Below, in pieces: positions 48,154-61,654 of a stretch of 64,000 nt of DNA; position 1 is the first letter of the stretch; each line of letters starts with the position of its first letter. Made by a program: the position numbers and the translations under genes. Where the stretch lies: NCBI GenBank assembly GCA_024195265.1, contig JAJLRJ010000006.1, positions 23,683,770 through 23,747,769 on the forward strand, written 5' to 3'. The DNA is from Dendrophyllia cribrosa (lineage: Eukaryota > Cnidaria > Anthozoa > Scleractinia > Dendrophylliidae). The notes beneath the pieces were generated by a model. The model ran no database searches. It worked only from the letters and a program-made list of their open reading frames with translations, and was not told the origin of the DNA.

Positions 48154-48641
48154 GTCAGATTTTACCTCTTACAAAGTACATTGTTTTAAGAGCAACTTGA
48201 GAATTGTTGAGCAAGGACCGTGGCTTTGAATGCCATTAAAACTTTCAACTTTTAGTAAAGCCCAGTAGGTCTACCGTTAAAGAAAAGACCATGGGTTTGA
48301 ACTTCAATTCAACCTCAGATTTACTGTTCGTCCTTCACAACTTTTGGTAGATCCCGGTACGGTCACCGTTAACAGCAATCATCATGGGTTTGATTCCCGT
48401 TAAAAAATCCATATGTACACAATTATAGCGAAGGAAATCGATTTTTGTTATGGTTATACAGTTACATACCTCCTGAAGGACAGCATAGGACAAATCACTA
48501 TACGATGTCACAGGAAGCGTCTTGTTTGGATGTTATGGCACTTGGAACTTTATGAACTGATTAAAACATCTTCTCAAGAACAAGGAAGTTAGAATGCTAG
48601 CCGGAATTTACCTATGTTGTGATGAACGTATCTTTCTTTCA
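48154..48641 (+). repeat. Divergent module X, copy 7
   Basis: Partner of copy 4 (offset 17,769). Private changes include AGTAAAGCCC, CACTATACG, CACTTGGAACTTTATG and AACATCTTC. Confidence 0.9.
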
Positions 48642-51600
48642 GTAGCTTCACCGATATAGCATACGGTTTGAATGGAACTAAAGTCTCACATTTTCCTCCT
48701 GTGCTTTGTTTGTTTGAAAACTACACTGTTGGAAGAGTAACGTCAGAATTGTTGAGCAGGGACCATGCTTTCGAATGCGATTACTGTTCGTCCTTTACAA
48801 CTTTTGGTAGATCCCGTTAGGTTCACCGTTAACAGCAAAGATCATGGGTTTGATTCCCATTAAAGACTCGATATGTCCACAATTATAGCGAAGGAAATCG
48901 ATTTTTCTTTTATGCTGATACAGTCACTTACCTCTTGCAGGACAGCCTTGGGCAAATCTCCATACGATGTTACAAGAAGCGTCTTTTTTGGCAGTTATGA
49001 CACCTGGAACTTCCTGACCTGTATAAACAGTCTTCTCAGGAACAAGGAAGTTATAATGCAAGCCACAGTATACCTATGCGTTGATCAGAGTCTCTTTTCT
49101 CAGTAGCTTCACCAATATAGCAAACGGTTTGAATGCAACTAAACTCTCACATTATCCTCCTGTGCTTTGTTTGTTTGCAAACTACAATGTTTGAAGAACA
49201 ACTTCAGAATTGTTGAGCAGGTTCCGTGGTTTTGAATACCATTACAAATTTCAACTTGTGATAGAGACCAGTAGGTGCACCGTTAAAGCAAAGATCATGG
49301 GTTTCATTCCCGTTAAAGTCTGGATATGTCCACAATTATAGCGAAGGAAATCGATTTTTCTTTTATGCTTATACAGTCACTTACTTCTTGCAGGACAGCC
49401 TTGGGTAAATGTCCATACGATGCCACAGGAAGCGTCTTCTTTGGCTGTTATGACACCTGGAACTTACTGACCTGTATAAACAGTCTTCTCAAGAACAAGG
49501 AAGTTAGAGTGCAAGCCACAGTATACCTATGTGTTGATCAGAGTCTCTTTTCTCAGTAGCTTCACCGATATAGTTTGTTTGCAAACTACAATGTTTGAAG
49601 AACAACTTCAGAATTGTTGAGCAGCGACCATGGTTTTGAATACCATTACAAATTGCAACTTTTTAAAGAGATCAGTAAGTCCACCGTTTAAGCAAAGATC
49701 ATGGGTTTCATTCCCATTGAAGACTCGATATGTCCACAATTATTGCAAGGAAATCTATTTTTCTTTTACGCTTATACAGTCACTTAGCTGTTGCGGGACA
49801 GCCATGGGCAAATCTTCATACGATGTCACAAGAAGCGTCTTTTTTGGCTGTTATGACATTGCACCTGGAACTTCTTGAACTGTATAAAGAGTCTTCTCTA
49901 AAACAAGGAAGTTATAATGCAAGCCACGATGTACCTATGTGTTCATCAGAGTCTCTTTTCTCAGTAGCTTCACCGATATAGGATACGGTTTGAATGCAAC
50001 TTAAGTCTCACATTTTCCTCCTGTCCTTTGTTTGTTTGCAAACTACAATGTTTGAAGAACAACTTCAGAATTGTTGAGCAGCGACCATTCTTATAAATAC
50101 CATTACAAATTGCAACTTTTTTAAGAGATCTGTAAGTCCACCGTTAAAGCAAAGATCATGGGTTTCATTCCCATTGAAGACTCGATATGTCCACAATTAT
50201 AGCAAGGAAATCTATTTTTCTTTTATGCTTATACAGTCACTTACCTCTTGCGGGACAGCCTTGGGCAAATCTTCTTACGATGTCACAGGAAGCGTCTTCT
50301 TTGGCTGTTATGAAACCTGGAACTTCCTGACCTGTATAAACAGTCTTCTCAAGAACAAGGAAGTTAGAATGCAAGCCACAGTTTACCTATGTGTTGATCA
50401 GAGTCTCTTTTCTCAGCAACTTCACCGATATAGCAAACGGTTTGAATGCAACTGAAGTCTCACATTTTCCTCCTGTGCTTTGTTTGTTTGCAAACTACAA
50501 TGTTTGAAGAACAACTTCAGAATTGTTGAGCAGCGACCATGGTTTTGAATACCATTACAAATTGCAACTGTTTAAAGAGATCTGTAAGTCCAACGTTAAA
50601 GCAAAGATCATGGGTTTCTTTCCCATCGAAGACTCAATATGTCCACAATTATAGCGAAGGAAATCGATTTTTCTTTTATGCTTATACAGTCACTTACCTC
50701 TTGCGGGACAGCCTTGGGCAAATCTTCATACGATGTCACAGGAAGCGTCTTCTTTGGCTGTTATGATACCTGGAACTTCCTGACCTGTATAAACAGTCTT
50801 CTGAAGAACAAGGATGTTATAATGCAAGCCACAGTATACCTATATGTTGTTTAGAGTCTCTTTTCTCAGTAGCTGCAACGATATAGCGAACGGTTTGAAT
50901 GCAACTAAAGTCTCACAATTTCCTCCTGTGCTTTGTTTGTTTGCAAACTACAATGTTTGAAGAGCAACTTCAGAAATGTTGAGCAGGTTCCATGGTTTTG
51001 AATACCATTACAAATTTCAACTTTTGATAGAGACCAGTAGGTGCACCGTCAAAGCAAAGATCATGGGTTTCATTCCCGTTAAAGTCTGGATATGTCCACA
51101 ATTATAGCGAAGGAAATCCATTTTTCTTTTATGCTTATACAGTCACTTACCTCTTGCAGGACAGCCTAGGGTAAATCTCCATACGATGTCACAGGAAGCG
51201 TTTTCTTTGGCTCTTATGTCACCTGGAACTTCCTGACCTAAATAAACAGTCTTCTCAAGATCAAGGTAGTTATAATGCAAGCAACAGTATACCTATGTGT
51301 TGATCACAGTCTCTTTTCTCAGTAGCTTCACCGATATAGGATACGGTTTGAATGCAACTAAAGTCTCACATTTTCCTCCTGTGCTTTGTTTGTTTGTAAA
51401 CTACAATGTTTGAAGAACAACTTCAGAATTGTTGAGCATGGTTTTAAATACCATTACAAATTGCAACTTTTTTAAGAGATCTGTAAGTCCACCGTTAAAG
51501 CAAAGATCATGGTTTTCATTCCCATTGAAGACTCGATATGTCCACAATTATAACGAAGGAAATTGACTTTTCTTTTATGCTTATACAGTCACTTACCTCT

Positions 51601-54600
51601 TGTAGGACAGCCTTGGGCAAATCTCCATAGGATGTTACAGGAAGCGTCTTCTTTGGCTGTTATGACACCTGGAACTTCCTGACCTGTATTTACAGTCTTC
51701 TCAAGAACAAGGAAGTTAGAATGCAAGCCACAGGTTACCTATGTGTTGATCAGAGTCTCTTTTCTCAGTAGCTTTACCGATATAGCAAACGCTTTGAATA
51801 CAACTAAACTCTCACATTTTCCTCCTGTGCTTTGTTTGTTTGCAAACTACAATGTTTGAAGAGCAACTTCAGAATTGTTGAGCAGTTTACATGATTTGAA
51901 TACCATTACAAATTTCAACTTGTGATAGAGACCAGTAGGTGCACCGTTAAAGCAAAGATCATGGGTTTCATTCCCGTTTAAATCTGGATATGTCCACAAT
52001 TATAGCGAAGGTAATAGATTTTTCAATTATGCTTATACAGTCACTTACCTCTTGCAGGACAGCCTTCGGCAAATCTTCATACGATGTCACAGGAAGCGTC
52101 CTTTTTGGCTGTTATGACACCTGGAACTTCCTGATCTGTATAAACAGTCTTCTCAATAACAAGGAAGTTATAATACAAGCCACAGTATACCTATGTGTTG
52201 ATCAGAGTCTCTTTTCTCAGTAGCTTCACCGATATAGTAAACGGTTTGAATGCAACTAAAATCTCACATTTTCCTAGTGTGCTTTTATTGTTTGCAAACT
52301 ACAATGTTTGAAGAGCAACTTCAGAATTGTTGAGCAGCGACCATGCTTTTGAATACCAATACAAATTGCAAATTTTTATAGAGACCTGTAAGTCCACCGT
52401 TAAAGCAAAGATCATGGGTTTGATTCCCATTGAAGACTCGATATGTCCACAATTATAGCAAGGAAGTATATTTTTCTTTTATGCTTGAACAGTCACTTAC
52501 CTCTTGCAGGACAGCCTTGGGCAAATCTTCAAACGGTGTCACAGGAAGCGTCCTTTTTGGCTGTTATGACATCTGGAACTTCCTGACCTGTATAAACAGT
52601 CTTCTCAAGAACAAGGAAGTTATAATGCAAGCCACAGTATACCTATGTGTTGATAAGAGTCTCTTTTCTCAGTAGCTTCACCGATATAGCAAACGGTTTG
52701 AATGCAAATAAAGTCTCACATTTTCCTCCTGTGCTTTGTTTGTTTCCAAACTACAATGTTTGAAGAGCAACTTCAGAATTGTTGAGCAGGTTCCATGGTT
52801 TTGAATACCATTGCAAATTTCAACTTTTGATAGAGACCAGTAGGTGCAGCGTTAAAGCAAAGATCATGTGTTTCATTCCCGTTAAAGTCTGGATATGTCC
52901 ACAATTACAGCGAAGGAAATCGATTTTTCTTTTATGCTTATACAGTCACTTACCTCTGGCAGGACAGCCTTGGGTAACTCTCCATACGATGTCACAGGAA
53001 CCGTCTTCTATGGCTGTTCTGACACCTGGAACTTCCTGACCTGTATGAACAGTCTTCTCAAGAACAAGGAAGTTAGAATACAAACAAACGTTTAGCTATG
53101 TTTTGAAGAGCGTCTCTTTGTCGCAGTAGCTTCACCGTTATAGCAAACGGTTTGAATGTAACTAAAGTCTCACATTTTCCTCCTGTGCTTTGTTTGTTTG
53201 CAAACTACAATGTTTGAAAAGCAACTTCAGAATTGTTGAGCAGCGACCTTTGTTTTGAATACCAATACAAATTTCAATTTATGATAGAGAACAGTAGGTG
53301 CACCGTTAAAGCAAAGATCATGGGTTTCATTCCCATTGAAGACTCGATATGTCCACAATTATAGCAAGGAAATCTATTTTTCTTTTATGCGTCTACAGTC
53401 AGTTACCTCTTGCAGGACAGCCTTGGGCAAATCTCCATACGATGTCACAGGAAGCGTCTTTTTTGGCCGTTATGACAACTGGAACTTCCTGACCTGTATA
53501 AACAGTCTCCTCAAGAACAAGGAAGTTAGAATGCAAGGCACAGTTTACCTATGTGTTGATCAGAGTCTCTTTTCTCAGTAGCTTCAGCGATATAGCAAAT
53601 GGCTTGAATGTAACTAAAGTCTCACATTTTCCTCCTGTGCTTTGTTTGTTTGAAAACTACACTGTTGGAAGATTAACTTCACAATTGTTGAGCAGGGCAG
53701 TGGTTTTGAATGCGATTACTATTCGTCCTTAACAACCTTTGGTAGATATCGGTAGGGTCAACTTTAACAGCAAAGATCATGGGTTTGATTCCCATTAAAG
53801 ACTCGATATGTCCACAATTATAGCGAAGGAGATCGATTTTTCGTTTATGCTTATACAGTCACTTACCTCTTGTAGGACAGCCTCTGGCAAATGTTCATAC
53901 GATGTCACAGGAAGCGTCTTCTTTGGCTGCTATGACACCTGGAACTTCTTGACCTATGTAAACAGTCTTCTCAGGAACAAGGAAGTTAAAATGCAAGCCA
54001 CAGTGTACCTATGTGTTTATCAGAGTCTCTTTTTCCAGTAATTTCACCGATATAGCAAACGGTTTGAATGCAACTAAACTCTCACATTATCCTCCTGAGC
54101 TTTGTTTGTTTGCAAACTACAATGTTTGAAGAACAACTTCAGAATTGTTGAGCAGCGACCATGGTTTTGAGCACCATTACAAATTGCAACTTTTTAAAGA
54201 GATCTGGAAGTCAAACGTTAAAGCAAAGATCATGGGTTTCATTCCCATTGAAGACTCGATATGTCCACAATTATAACGAAGGAAATCGATTTTTCTTTTT
54301 CGCTGATACAGTCACTTACCTATTGCAGGACCGCCTTGGGCAAATCTCCATACGATGTCACAGGAAGCGTCTTCTTTGGCTGCTATGACACCTGGAACTT
54401 CTTGACCTATGTAAACAGTCTTCTCAGGAACAAGGAAGTTATAATGCCTGCCACAGTATACCTATGTGTTGATCAGAGTCTCTTTTCTCAGTAGCTTCAC
54501 CGATATAGCAAACAGTTTGAATGCAACTAAACTCTCACATTTTCCTAGTGTGCTTTGTTTGTTTGCAAACTACAATGTTTGAAGAGCAACTTCAGAATTG

Positions 54601-54967
54601 TTGAGCAGCGACCTGGTTTTGAATACCAATACAAATTGCAAATTTTTATAGAGACCTGTAAGTCCACCGTTAAAGCAAAGATCATGGGTTTGATTCCCAT
54701 TGAAGACTCGATATGTCCACAGTTATGGCAAGAAAGTTTATTTTTCTTTTATACTTGAACAGTCACTTACCTCTTGCAGGACAGCCTTGGGCAAATCTTC
54801 AAACGATGTCACAGGAAGCGTCTTTTTAGGCTGTTATGACATCTGGAACTTCCTGACCTGTATAAACAGTCTTCCCAAGAACAAGGAAGTTATAATGCAA
54901 GCCACAGTATACCTATGTGTTGATCAGAGTCTCTTTTCGCAGTAGTTTCACCGATATAGCAAACGGT
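48642..54967 (+). repeat. Satellite units in the right part of duplicon copy 2
   Basis: Anchors 48873 to 54713. The unit 49,326-49,729 carries the 49-bp deletion shared with 32,008-32,411. The unit at 51538 is a fusion: up to TCACTTACCTCTT it follows 33310, then TGTAGGACAGCC and GGATGTTAC follow 34210, precisely removing the X module. The variant CGTTTAGCTATG tail is at 53,078-53,126, and the four-copy type C block is at about 53,567-54,107. Confidence 0.88.
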
Positions 54968-57900
54968 TTGAATGCAACTAAACTCTCACATTATCCTCCT
55001 GAGCTTTGTTTGTTTGCAAATTACAATGTTTGAAGAACAACTACAGAATTGTTCAGCAGTGACCATGGTTTTGAGTACCATTACAAATTGCAACTTTTTA
55101 AAGAGATCTGGAAGTCCACCGTTAAAGCAAAGATCATGGGTTTCATTCCCATTGAAGACTCGATATGTCCACAATTATAACGAAGGAAATCGATTTTTCT
55201 TTTATCCTTATACGGTCACTTACCTCTTGCAAGACAGCCGCGGGCAAATCTCTATACGATGTCACAGAAATCGTCTTGTTTGGCTCTTATGTCACCTGGA
55301 ACTTCCTGACCTAAATAAACATTCTTCTCAAGAACAAGGAAGTTAGAATGCAAAAATGAGTTTAGCTATGTTTCGCAGGACAGCCTTGGGCAAATCTCCA
55401 TACGATGTCACAGGAAGCGTCTTCTTTGGCTGTTATGAAACCTGGAACTTCTTGACCTATGTAAACAGTCTTCTCAAGAACAAGGAAGTTAGAATGCAAG
55501 CCACAGTTTACCTATGTGTTGATCAGAGTCTCTTTTCTCAGCAACTTCACCGATATAGCAAACGGTTTGAATACAACTGAAGTCTCACATGTTCCTCCTG
55601 TGCTTTGTTTGTTTGCAAACTACAATGTTTGAAGAGCAACTTCAGAATTGTTGAGCAGCGACCATGATTTTGAATACAATTACAAATTGCAACTTTTTAA
55701 AGAGATCTGTAAGTCCACCGTTAAAGCAAAGATCATGGGTTTCATTCCCATTGAAGACTCGATATGTCCACAATTATAACGAAGGAAATCGATTTTTCTT
55801 TTATCCTTATACAGTCACTTACCTCTTGCAGGACAGCCGCGGGCAAATCTCTATACGATGTCACAGAAATCGTCTTGTTTGGCTCTTATGTCACCTGTAA
55901 CTTCCTGACCTAAATAAACAGTCTTTTCAAGATCAAGGAAGTTATAATGCAAGCAACAGTTTACCTATGTGTTGATTAGAGTCTCTTTTCTCAGTAGCTT
56001 CACCGATATAGCAAACGGTTTGAATGCAACTAAAGTCTCACATTTTCCTCCTGTGCTTTGTTTGTTTGAAACTACAATGTTTGAAGAGCAACTTCAGAAT
56101 TGTTGAGCAACGACCATGGTTTTGAATACCAATACAAATTGCAAATTTTTATAGAGACCTGTAAGTCCACCGTTAAAGCAAAGATCATGGGTTTCTTTCC
56201 CATTGAAGACTCGATATGTCCACAATTATAGCAAGGAAATCTATTTTTCTTTTATGCTTATACAGTCACTTACCTCTTGCGGGACAGCCTTGGGCAAATC
56301 TTCATACGATGTCACAGGAAGCGTCTTTTTTGGCTGTTCTGACACCTGGAACTTCCTGACCTGTATAAACAGTCTTCTCAAGAACAAGGAAGTTATAATA
56401 CAAGCCACAGTATACCTATGTGTTGATCAGAGTCTCTTTTCTCAGTAGGTTCACCGATATAGCAAACGGTTTGAATGCAACTAAACTCTCACATTTTCCT
56501 CCTGCGCTTTGTTTGTTTACAAACTACAATGTTTGAAGAACAACTTCAGAATTGTTGAGCAGCGACCATGGTTTGGAATACCATTATAAATTGCAACTTT
56601 TTAAAGAGATCTGTAAGACCAACGTTAAAGCAAAGATCATGGGTTTTATTCCCATCGAAGCTTCGATATGTCCACAATTATAGCGAAGGAAATCGATTTT
56701 TCTTTTATGCTTATACAGTCACTTACCTCTTGTAAGACAGCCTCGGGCAAACCTCCATACGATGTCAAAGGAAGCGTCTTCTTTGGCTGTTATGACACCT
56801 GGAACATATTGACCTATGTAAACAGTCTTCTCAAGAACAAGGAAGTTAGAATGCAAGCCACAGTATACCTATATGTTGATCAGAGTCTCTTTTCTCAGCA
56901 GCTTCACCGTTATAGGAAACGGTTTGAATGCAAATAAAGTCTCACATTTTCCTCCTGTGCTTTGTTTGTTTGCAAACTACAATGTTTGAAGAGCAACTTC
57001 AGAATTGTTGAGCAGGTTCCATTGTTTAGATTCCCATTACAAATTTCAACTTTTGATAGAGACCAGTAGGTGCACCGTTAAAGCAAAGATCATGGGTTTC
57101 ATTCCCGTTAAAGTCTGGATATGTCCACAATTATAGCGAAGGAAATCGATTTTCGTTTTATGCTTGTACAGTCAATTACCTCTTGCAGGACAGCCTTGGG
57201 TAAATCTCCATACGATGTGTCAGGAAGCGTCTTCTTTGGCTGTTATGACACCTGGAACTTCCTGACCTGTATAAACAGTCTTCTCAAGAACAAGGAAGTT
57301 ATAATGGAAGCCACAGTGTACCAATGTGTTGATCAGAGTCTCTTTTCTCAGTAGCTTCAGCGATATAGCAAATGGCTTGAATGTAACTAAAGTCTCACAT
57401 TTTCCTCCTGTGCTTTGTTTGTTTGAAAACAACACTGTTGGAAGAGTAACTTCACAATTGTTGAGCAGGGCAGTGGTTTTGAATGCGATTACTATTCGTC
57501 CTTAACAACCTTTGGTAGATATCGGTAGGGTCAACTTTAACAGCAAAGATCATGGGTTTGATTCCCATTAAAGACTCGATATGTCCACAATTATAGCGAA
57601 GGAGATCGATTTTTCGTTTATGCTTATACAGTCACTTACCTCTTGTAGGACAGCCTCTGGCAAATGTCCATACGATGTCACAGGAAGCGTCTTCTTTGGC
57701 TGCTATGACACCTGGAACTTCTTGACCTATGTAAACAGTCTTCTCAGGAACAAGGAAGTTATAATGCAAGCCACAGTGTACCTATGTGTTTATCAGAGTC
57801 TCTTTTTCCAGTAATTTCACCGATATAGCAAACGGTTTGAATGCAACTAAACTCTCACATTATCCTCCTGAGCTTTGTTTGTTTGCAAACTACAATGTTT

Positions 57901-60190
57901 GAAGAGCAACTTCAGAATTGTTTGGCAGCGACCATGGTTTTGACTACCAATACAAATTGCAAATTTTTATAGAGACCTGTAAGGCCACCGTTAAAGCAAA
58001 GATCATGGGTTTCATTCCCATTAAAGACTAGATATGTCCACAATTATAACGAAGGAAATCGATTTTTCTTTTATGCTTATACAGTCACTTACCTCTTGTA
58101 AGACAGCCAAGGGCAAACCTCCATACGATGTCAAAGGAAGCGTCTTCTTTGGCTGTTATGACACCTGGAACAACTTGACCTATGGAAACAGTCTTCTCAA
58201 GAACAAGGAAGTTATAATGCAAGCCACAGTGTACCAATGTGTTGATCAGAGTCTTTTTTCTCAGTAGCTTCACCGATATAGCAAACGGTTTGAATGCAAC
58301 TAAAGTCTCACATTTTCCTCCTGTGCTTTGTTTGTTTGCAAACTACAATGTTTGAAGAGCAACTTCAGAATTGTTGAGCAGGTTGCATTGTTTTGAATAC
58401 CATTACAAATTTCAACTTGTGATAGAGATCTGTAAGTCCAACGTTAAAGCAAAGATCATGGGTTTCATTCTCGTTAAAGTCTGGATATGTCCACAATTAT
58501 AGCGAAGGAAATCGATTTTTCTTTTATGCTTATACAGTCACTTACCTCTCTTGCAAGACAGCATTGGGCAAATCTTAATACGATGTCACAGGAAGCGTCT
58601 TTTTTGGCTGTTATGACACCTGGAACTTCCTGACCTGTATAAACAGTCTTCTCAAGAACAAGGAAGTTATAATGGAAGCCACAGTGTACCAATGTGTTGA
58701 TCAGAGTCTCTTTTCTCAGTAGCTTTACCGATATAGCAAATGGCTTGAATGTAACTAAAGTCTCACATTTTCCTCCTGTGCTTTGTTTGTTTGAAAACCA
58801 CACTGTTGGAAGAGTAACTTCAGAATTGTTGAGCAGGGCAGTGGTTTTGAATGCGATTACTATTCGTCCTTAACAACTTTTGGTAGATATCGGTAGGGTC
58901 AACTTTAACAGCAAAGATCATGGGTTTGATTCCCATTAAAGACTCGATATGTCCACAATTATAGGGAAGGAGATCGATTTTTCGTTTATGCTTATACAGT
59001 CACTTACCTCTTGTAGGACAGCCGCTGGCAAATTTCCATACGATGTCACAGGAAGCGTCTTCTTTGGCTGCTATGACACCTGGAACTTCTTGACCTATGT
59101 AAACAGTCTTCTCAGGAACAAAGAAGTTATAATGCAAGCCACAGTGTATCTATGTGTTTATCAGAGTCTCTTTTTCCAGTAATTTCACCGATATAGCAAA
59201 CGGTTTGAATGCAACTAAACTCTCACATTATCCTCCTGAGCTTTGTTTGTTTGCAAACTACAATGTTTGAAGAACAACTTCAGAATTGTTGAGCAGCGAC
59301 CATGGTTTTGAGTACCATTACAAATTGCAACTTTTTAAAGAGATCTGGAAGTCCACCGTTAAAGCAAAGATCATGGGTTTCATTCCCATTGAAGACTCGA
59401 TATGTCCACAATTATAACGAAGCAAATCGATTTTTCTTTTATGCTGATACAGTCACTTACCTCTTGCAGGACAGCCTTGGGCAAATCTTCAAACGATGTC
59501 ACAGGAAGCGTCTTTTTTGGCTGTTATGACATCTGGAACTTCCTGACCTGTATAAACAGTCTTCTCAAGAACAAGGAAGTTATAATGCAAGCCACAGTAT
59601 ACCTATGTGTTGATCAGAGTCTCTTTTCTCATTAGCTTCACCGATATAGTAAACGGTTTGAATGCAACTATAGTCTCACATTTTCCTAGTGTGCTTTGTT
59701 TGTTTGCAAACTACAATGTTTGAAGAGCAACTTCAGAATTGTTGAACAACGACCATGGTTTTAAATACCAATACAAATTGCAAATTTTTATAAAGACCTG
59801 TAAGTCCACCGTTGAAGCAAAGATCATGGGTTTCATTCCCATTAAAGTCTGGATATGTCCACAATTATAGCGAAGGAAATCCATTTTTCTTTTATGCTTA
59901 TACAGTCACTTACCTCTTGCAGGACAGCCTAGGGTAAATCTCCATACGATGTCACAGGAAGCGTTTTCTTTGGCTCTTATGTCACCTGGAACTTCTTGAC
60001 CTAAATAAACAGTCTTCTCAAGATCAAGGTAGTTATAATGCAAGCAACAGTATACCTATGTGTTGATCACAGTCTCTTTTCTCAGTAGCTTCACCGATAT
60101 AGGATACGGGTTGAATGCAACTAAAGTCTCACATTTTCCTCCTGTGCTTTGTTTGTTTGTAAACTACAATGTTTGAAGAACAACTTCAGA
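54968..60190 (+). repeat. Satellite block 5: patchwork of previously seen units
   Basis: Anchors 55165 to 59855. Centres read A, A, D, A, B, C, D, B, C, A, D. The type C block occurs twice here (about 57,350 and 58,720; anchors 57581 and 58949, offset 1,368). The unit before 58949 is 462 bp because of an extra CT in TACCTCTCTTGC. Units at 56,668 and 58,034 share AAGACAGCC, AAACCTCC and GTCAAAGG with 15.5 and 16.9 kb. Satellite only. Confidence 0.87.
55340..55390 (+). repeat. Deletion junction (about 305 bp lost), copy 1
   Basis: GAATGCAAAAATGAGTTTAG and CTATGTTTCG, a tail resembling the CGTTTAGCTATG variant, is joined directly to CAGGACAGCCTTGG, which normally lies after the anchor. The step 55165 to 55764 is 599 bp. 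The same junction recurs at 61.85 kb. Confidence 0.9.
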
Positions 60191-61364
60191 ATTGTTGAGC
60201 ACCGACCATGGTTTTAAATACCATTACAAATTGCAACTTTTTTAAGAGATCTGTAAGTCCACCGTTAAAGCAAAGATCATGGTTTTCATTCCCATTGAAG
60301 ACTCGATATGTCCACAATTATAACGAAGGAAATTGACTTTTCTTTTATGCTTATACAGTCACTTACCTCTTGCAGGACAGCCTTGGGCAAATCTCCATAC
60401 GATGTCACAGGAAGCGTCTTCTTTGGCTGTCATGGCAACTGAAACTTCCTGACGTGTATAAACAGTCTTCTCAAGAACAAGGAAGTTAGAATGCAAGTCA
60501 GAATTTACCTCTTACAAAGTACATTGTTTTAAGAGTAACTTGAGAATTTTTGAGCAAGGACCGTGGCTTTGAATGCCATTAAAACTTTCAACTTTTAGTA
60601 GAGCCCAGTAGGTCTACCGTTAAAGAAAAGACCGTGGGTTTGAACTTCAATGCAACCTCAGATTTACTGTTCGTATTTCACAACTTTTGGTAGATCCCGG
60701 TACGGTCACCGTTAACAGCAATCATCATGGGTTTGATTCCCGTTAAAAAATCCATATGTACACAATCATAGCGAAGGAAATCGATTTTATTTATGGTTAT
60801 ACAGTTACTTACCACTTGAAGGACTGCCTCGGACAAATCACCATACGATGTCACAGGAAGCGTCTTGTTTGGATGTTTTGACACCTGGAACTTCATAAAC
60901 TGATTAAAACGTCTTCTCAAGAACAAGCAAGTTAGAATGCTGGCCGGAATTTACCTATGCTGTGATGAACGTCTCTTTCTTTCAGTAGCTTCACCGATAT
61001 AGCATACGGTTTGAATGAAACTAACGTCTCACATTTTCCTCCTGTGCTTTGTTTGTTTGAAAACTACACTGTTGGAAGAGTAACTTCAGAATTGTTGAGC
61101 AGCGACCATGGTTTTGAATACCATTACAAATTCCAACTTTTTAAAGAGATCGGTAAGTCCAACGTTAAAGCAAAGATCATGGGTTTCATTCCCATCGAAG
61201 ACTCGATATGTCCACAATTATAGCGAAGGAAATCGATTTTTCTTTTTTGCTTATACAGTAACTTACCTCTTGTAGGACAGCCTTGGGCAAATCTCCATAG
61301 GATGTTACAAGAAGCGTCTTTTTTGGCTGTTATGACACCTGGAACTTCCTGACCTGTATAAACA
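60191..61364 (+). repeat. Third copy of the A-X-A segment
   Basis: Anchors 60308, 60756 (X) and 61208. It follows 33.2-34.3 kb at offset 26,998 up to about 61,300, then follows 7.93 kb (GATGTTACAAGAAGCGTC). The left neighbour (anchor 59855) follows 51,092-51,530, including GATCAAGGTAGTTATAATG, so this region unites pieces that are separate elsewhere. Confidence 0.88.
60497..60983 (+). repeat. Divergent module X, copy 8
   Basis: Closest to copy 5. It reads GATTTTATTTATGG and GAACAAGCAAG, and has the altered anchor at 60756. Confidence 0.9.
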
Positions 61365-61654
61365 GTCTTCTCAAGAACAAGCAAGTTAGAATGCTGGCCG
61401 GAATTTACCTATGCTGTGATGAACGTCTCTTTCTTTCAGTAGCTTCACCGATATAGCATACGGTTTGAATGGAACTAACGTCTCACATTTTCCTCCTGTG
61501 CTTTGTTTGTTTGAAAACTACACTGTTGGAAGAGTAACTTCAGAATTGTTGAGCAGCGACCATGGTTTTGAATACCATTACAAATTCCAACTTTTTAAAG
61601 AGATCGGTAAGTCCACCGTTAAAGCAAAGATCATGGGTTTCATTCCCATTGAAG
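61365..61654 (+). repeat. 290-bp tandem copy of 60,911-61,200
   Basis: The X-type tail (GCAAGTTAGAATGCTGGCC, then GAACGTCTC) and the following unit start are repeated 454 bp downstream. At the seam a standard AACAGTCTTCTCAAGAACAA is followed by the X-type tail, so an X tail has been placed after a standard unit by unequal exchange in the shared word. Confidence 0.88.

Larger units (their letters stand above)
41733..54967 (+). repeat. 12-kb duplicon, copy 2 (13.2 kb)
   Basis: Partner of 25,782-37,640. Relative to copy 1 it has extra whole units, among them 46153, 46606, 47512, 50187 and 51092. It lacks the unit 31557 and about 900 bp (two units, including an X module) between the counterparts of 33310 and 34210. 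It ends at about 54,967, where copy 1 reads GAATACAACTGAAG and this copy GAATGCAACTAAAC. Confidence 0.9.

Noticed and set aside
54972..55346. Longest plus-strand open frame (124 codons)
   Set aside because: It spans two satellite parts and arises from chance loss of stops. The homologous positions in other units are closed.
58474..58803. 109-codon minus-strand open frame
   Set aside because: It is created by the extra CT in TACCTCTCTTGC, which joins two frames of the unit. There is no start context, no domain, and nothing like it in other units.
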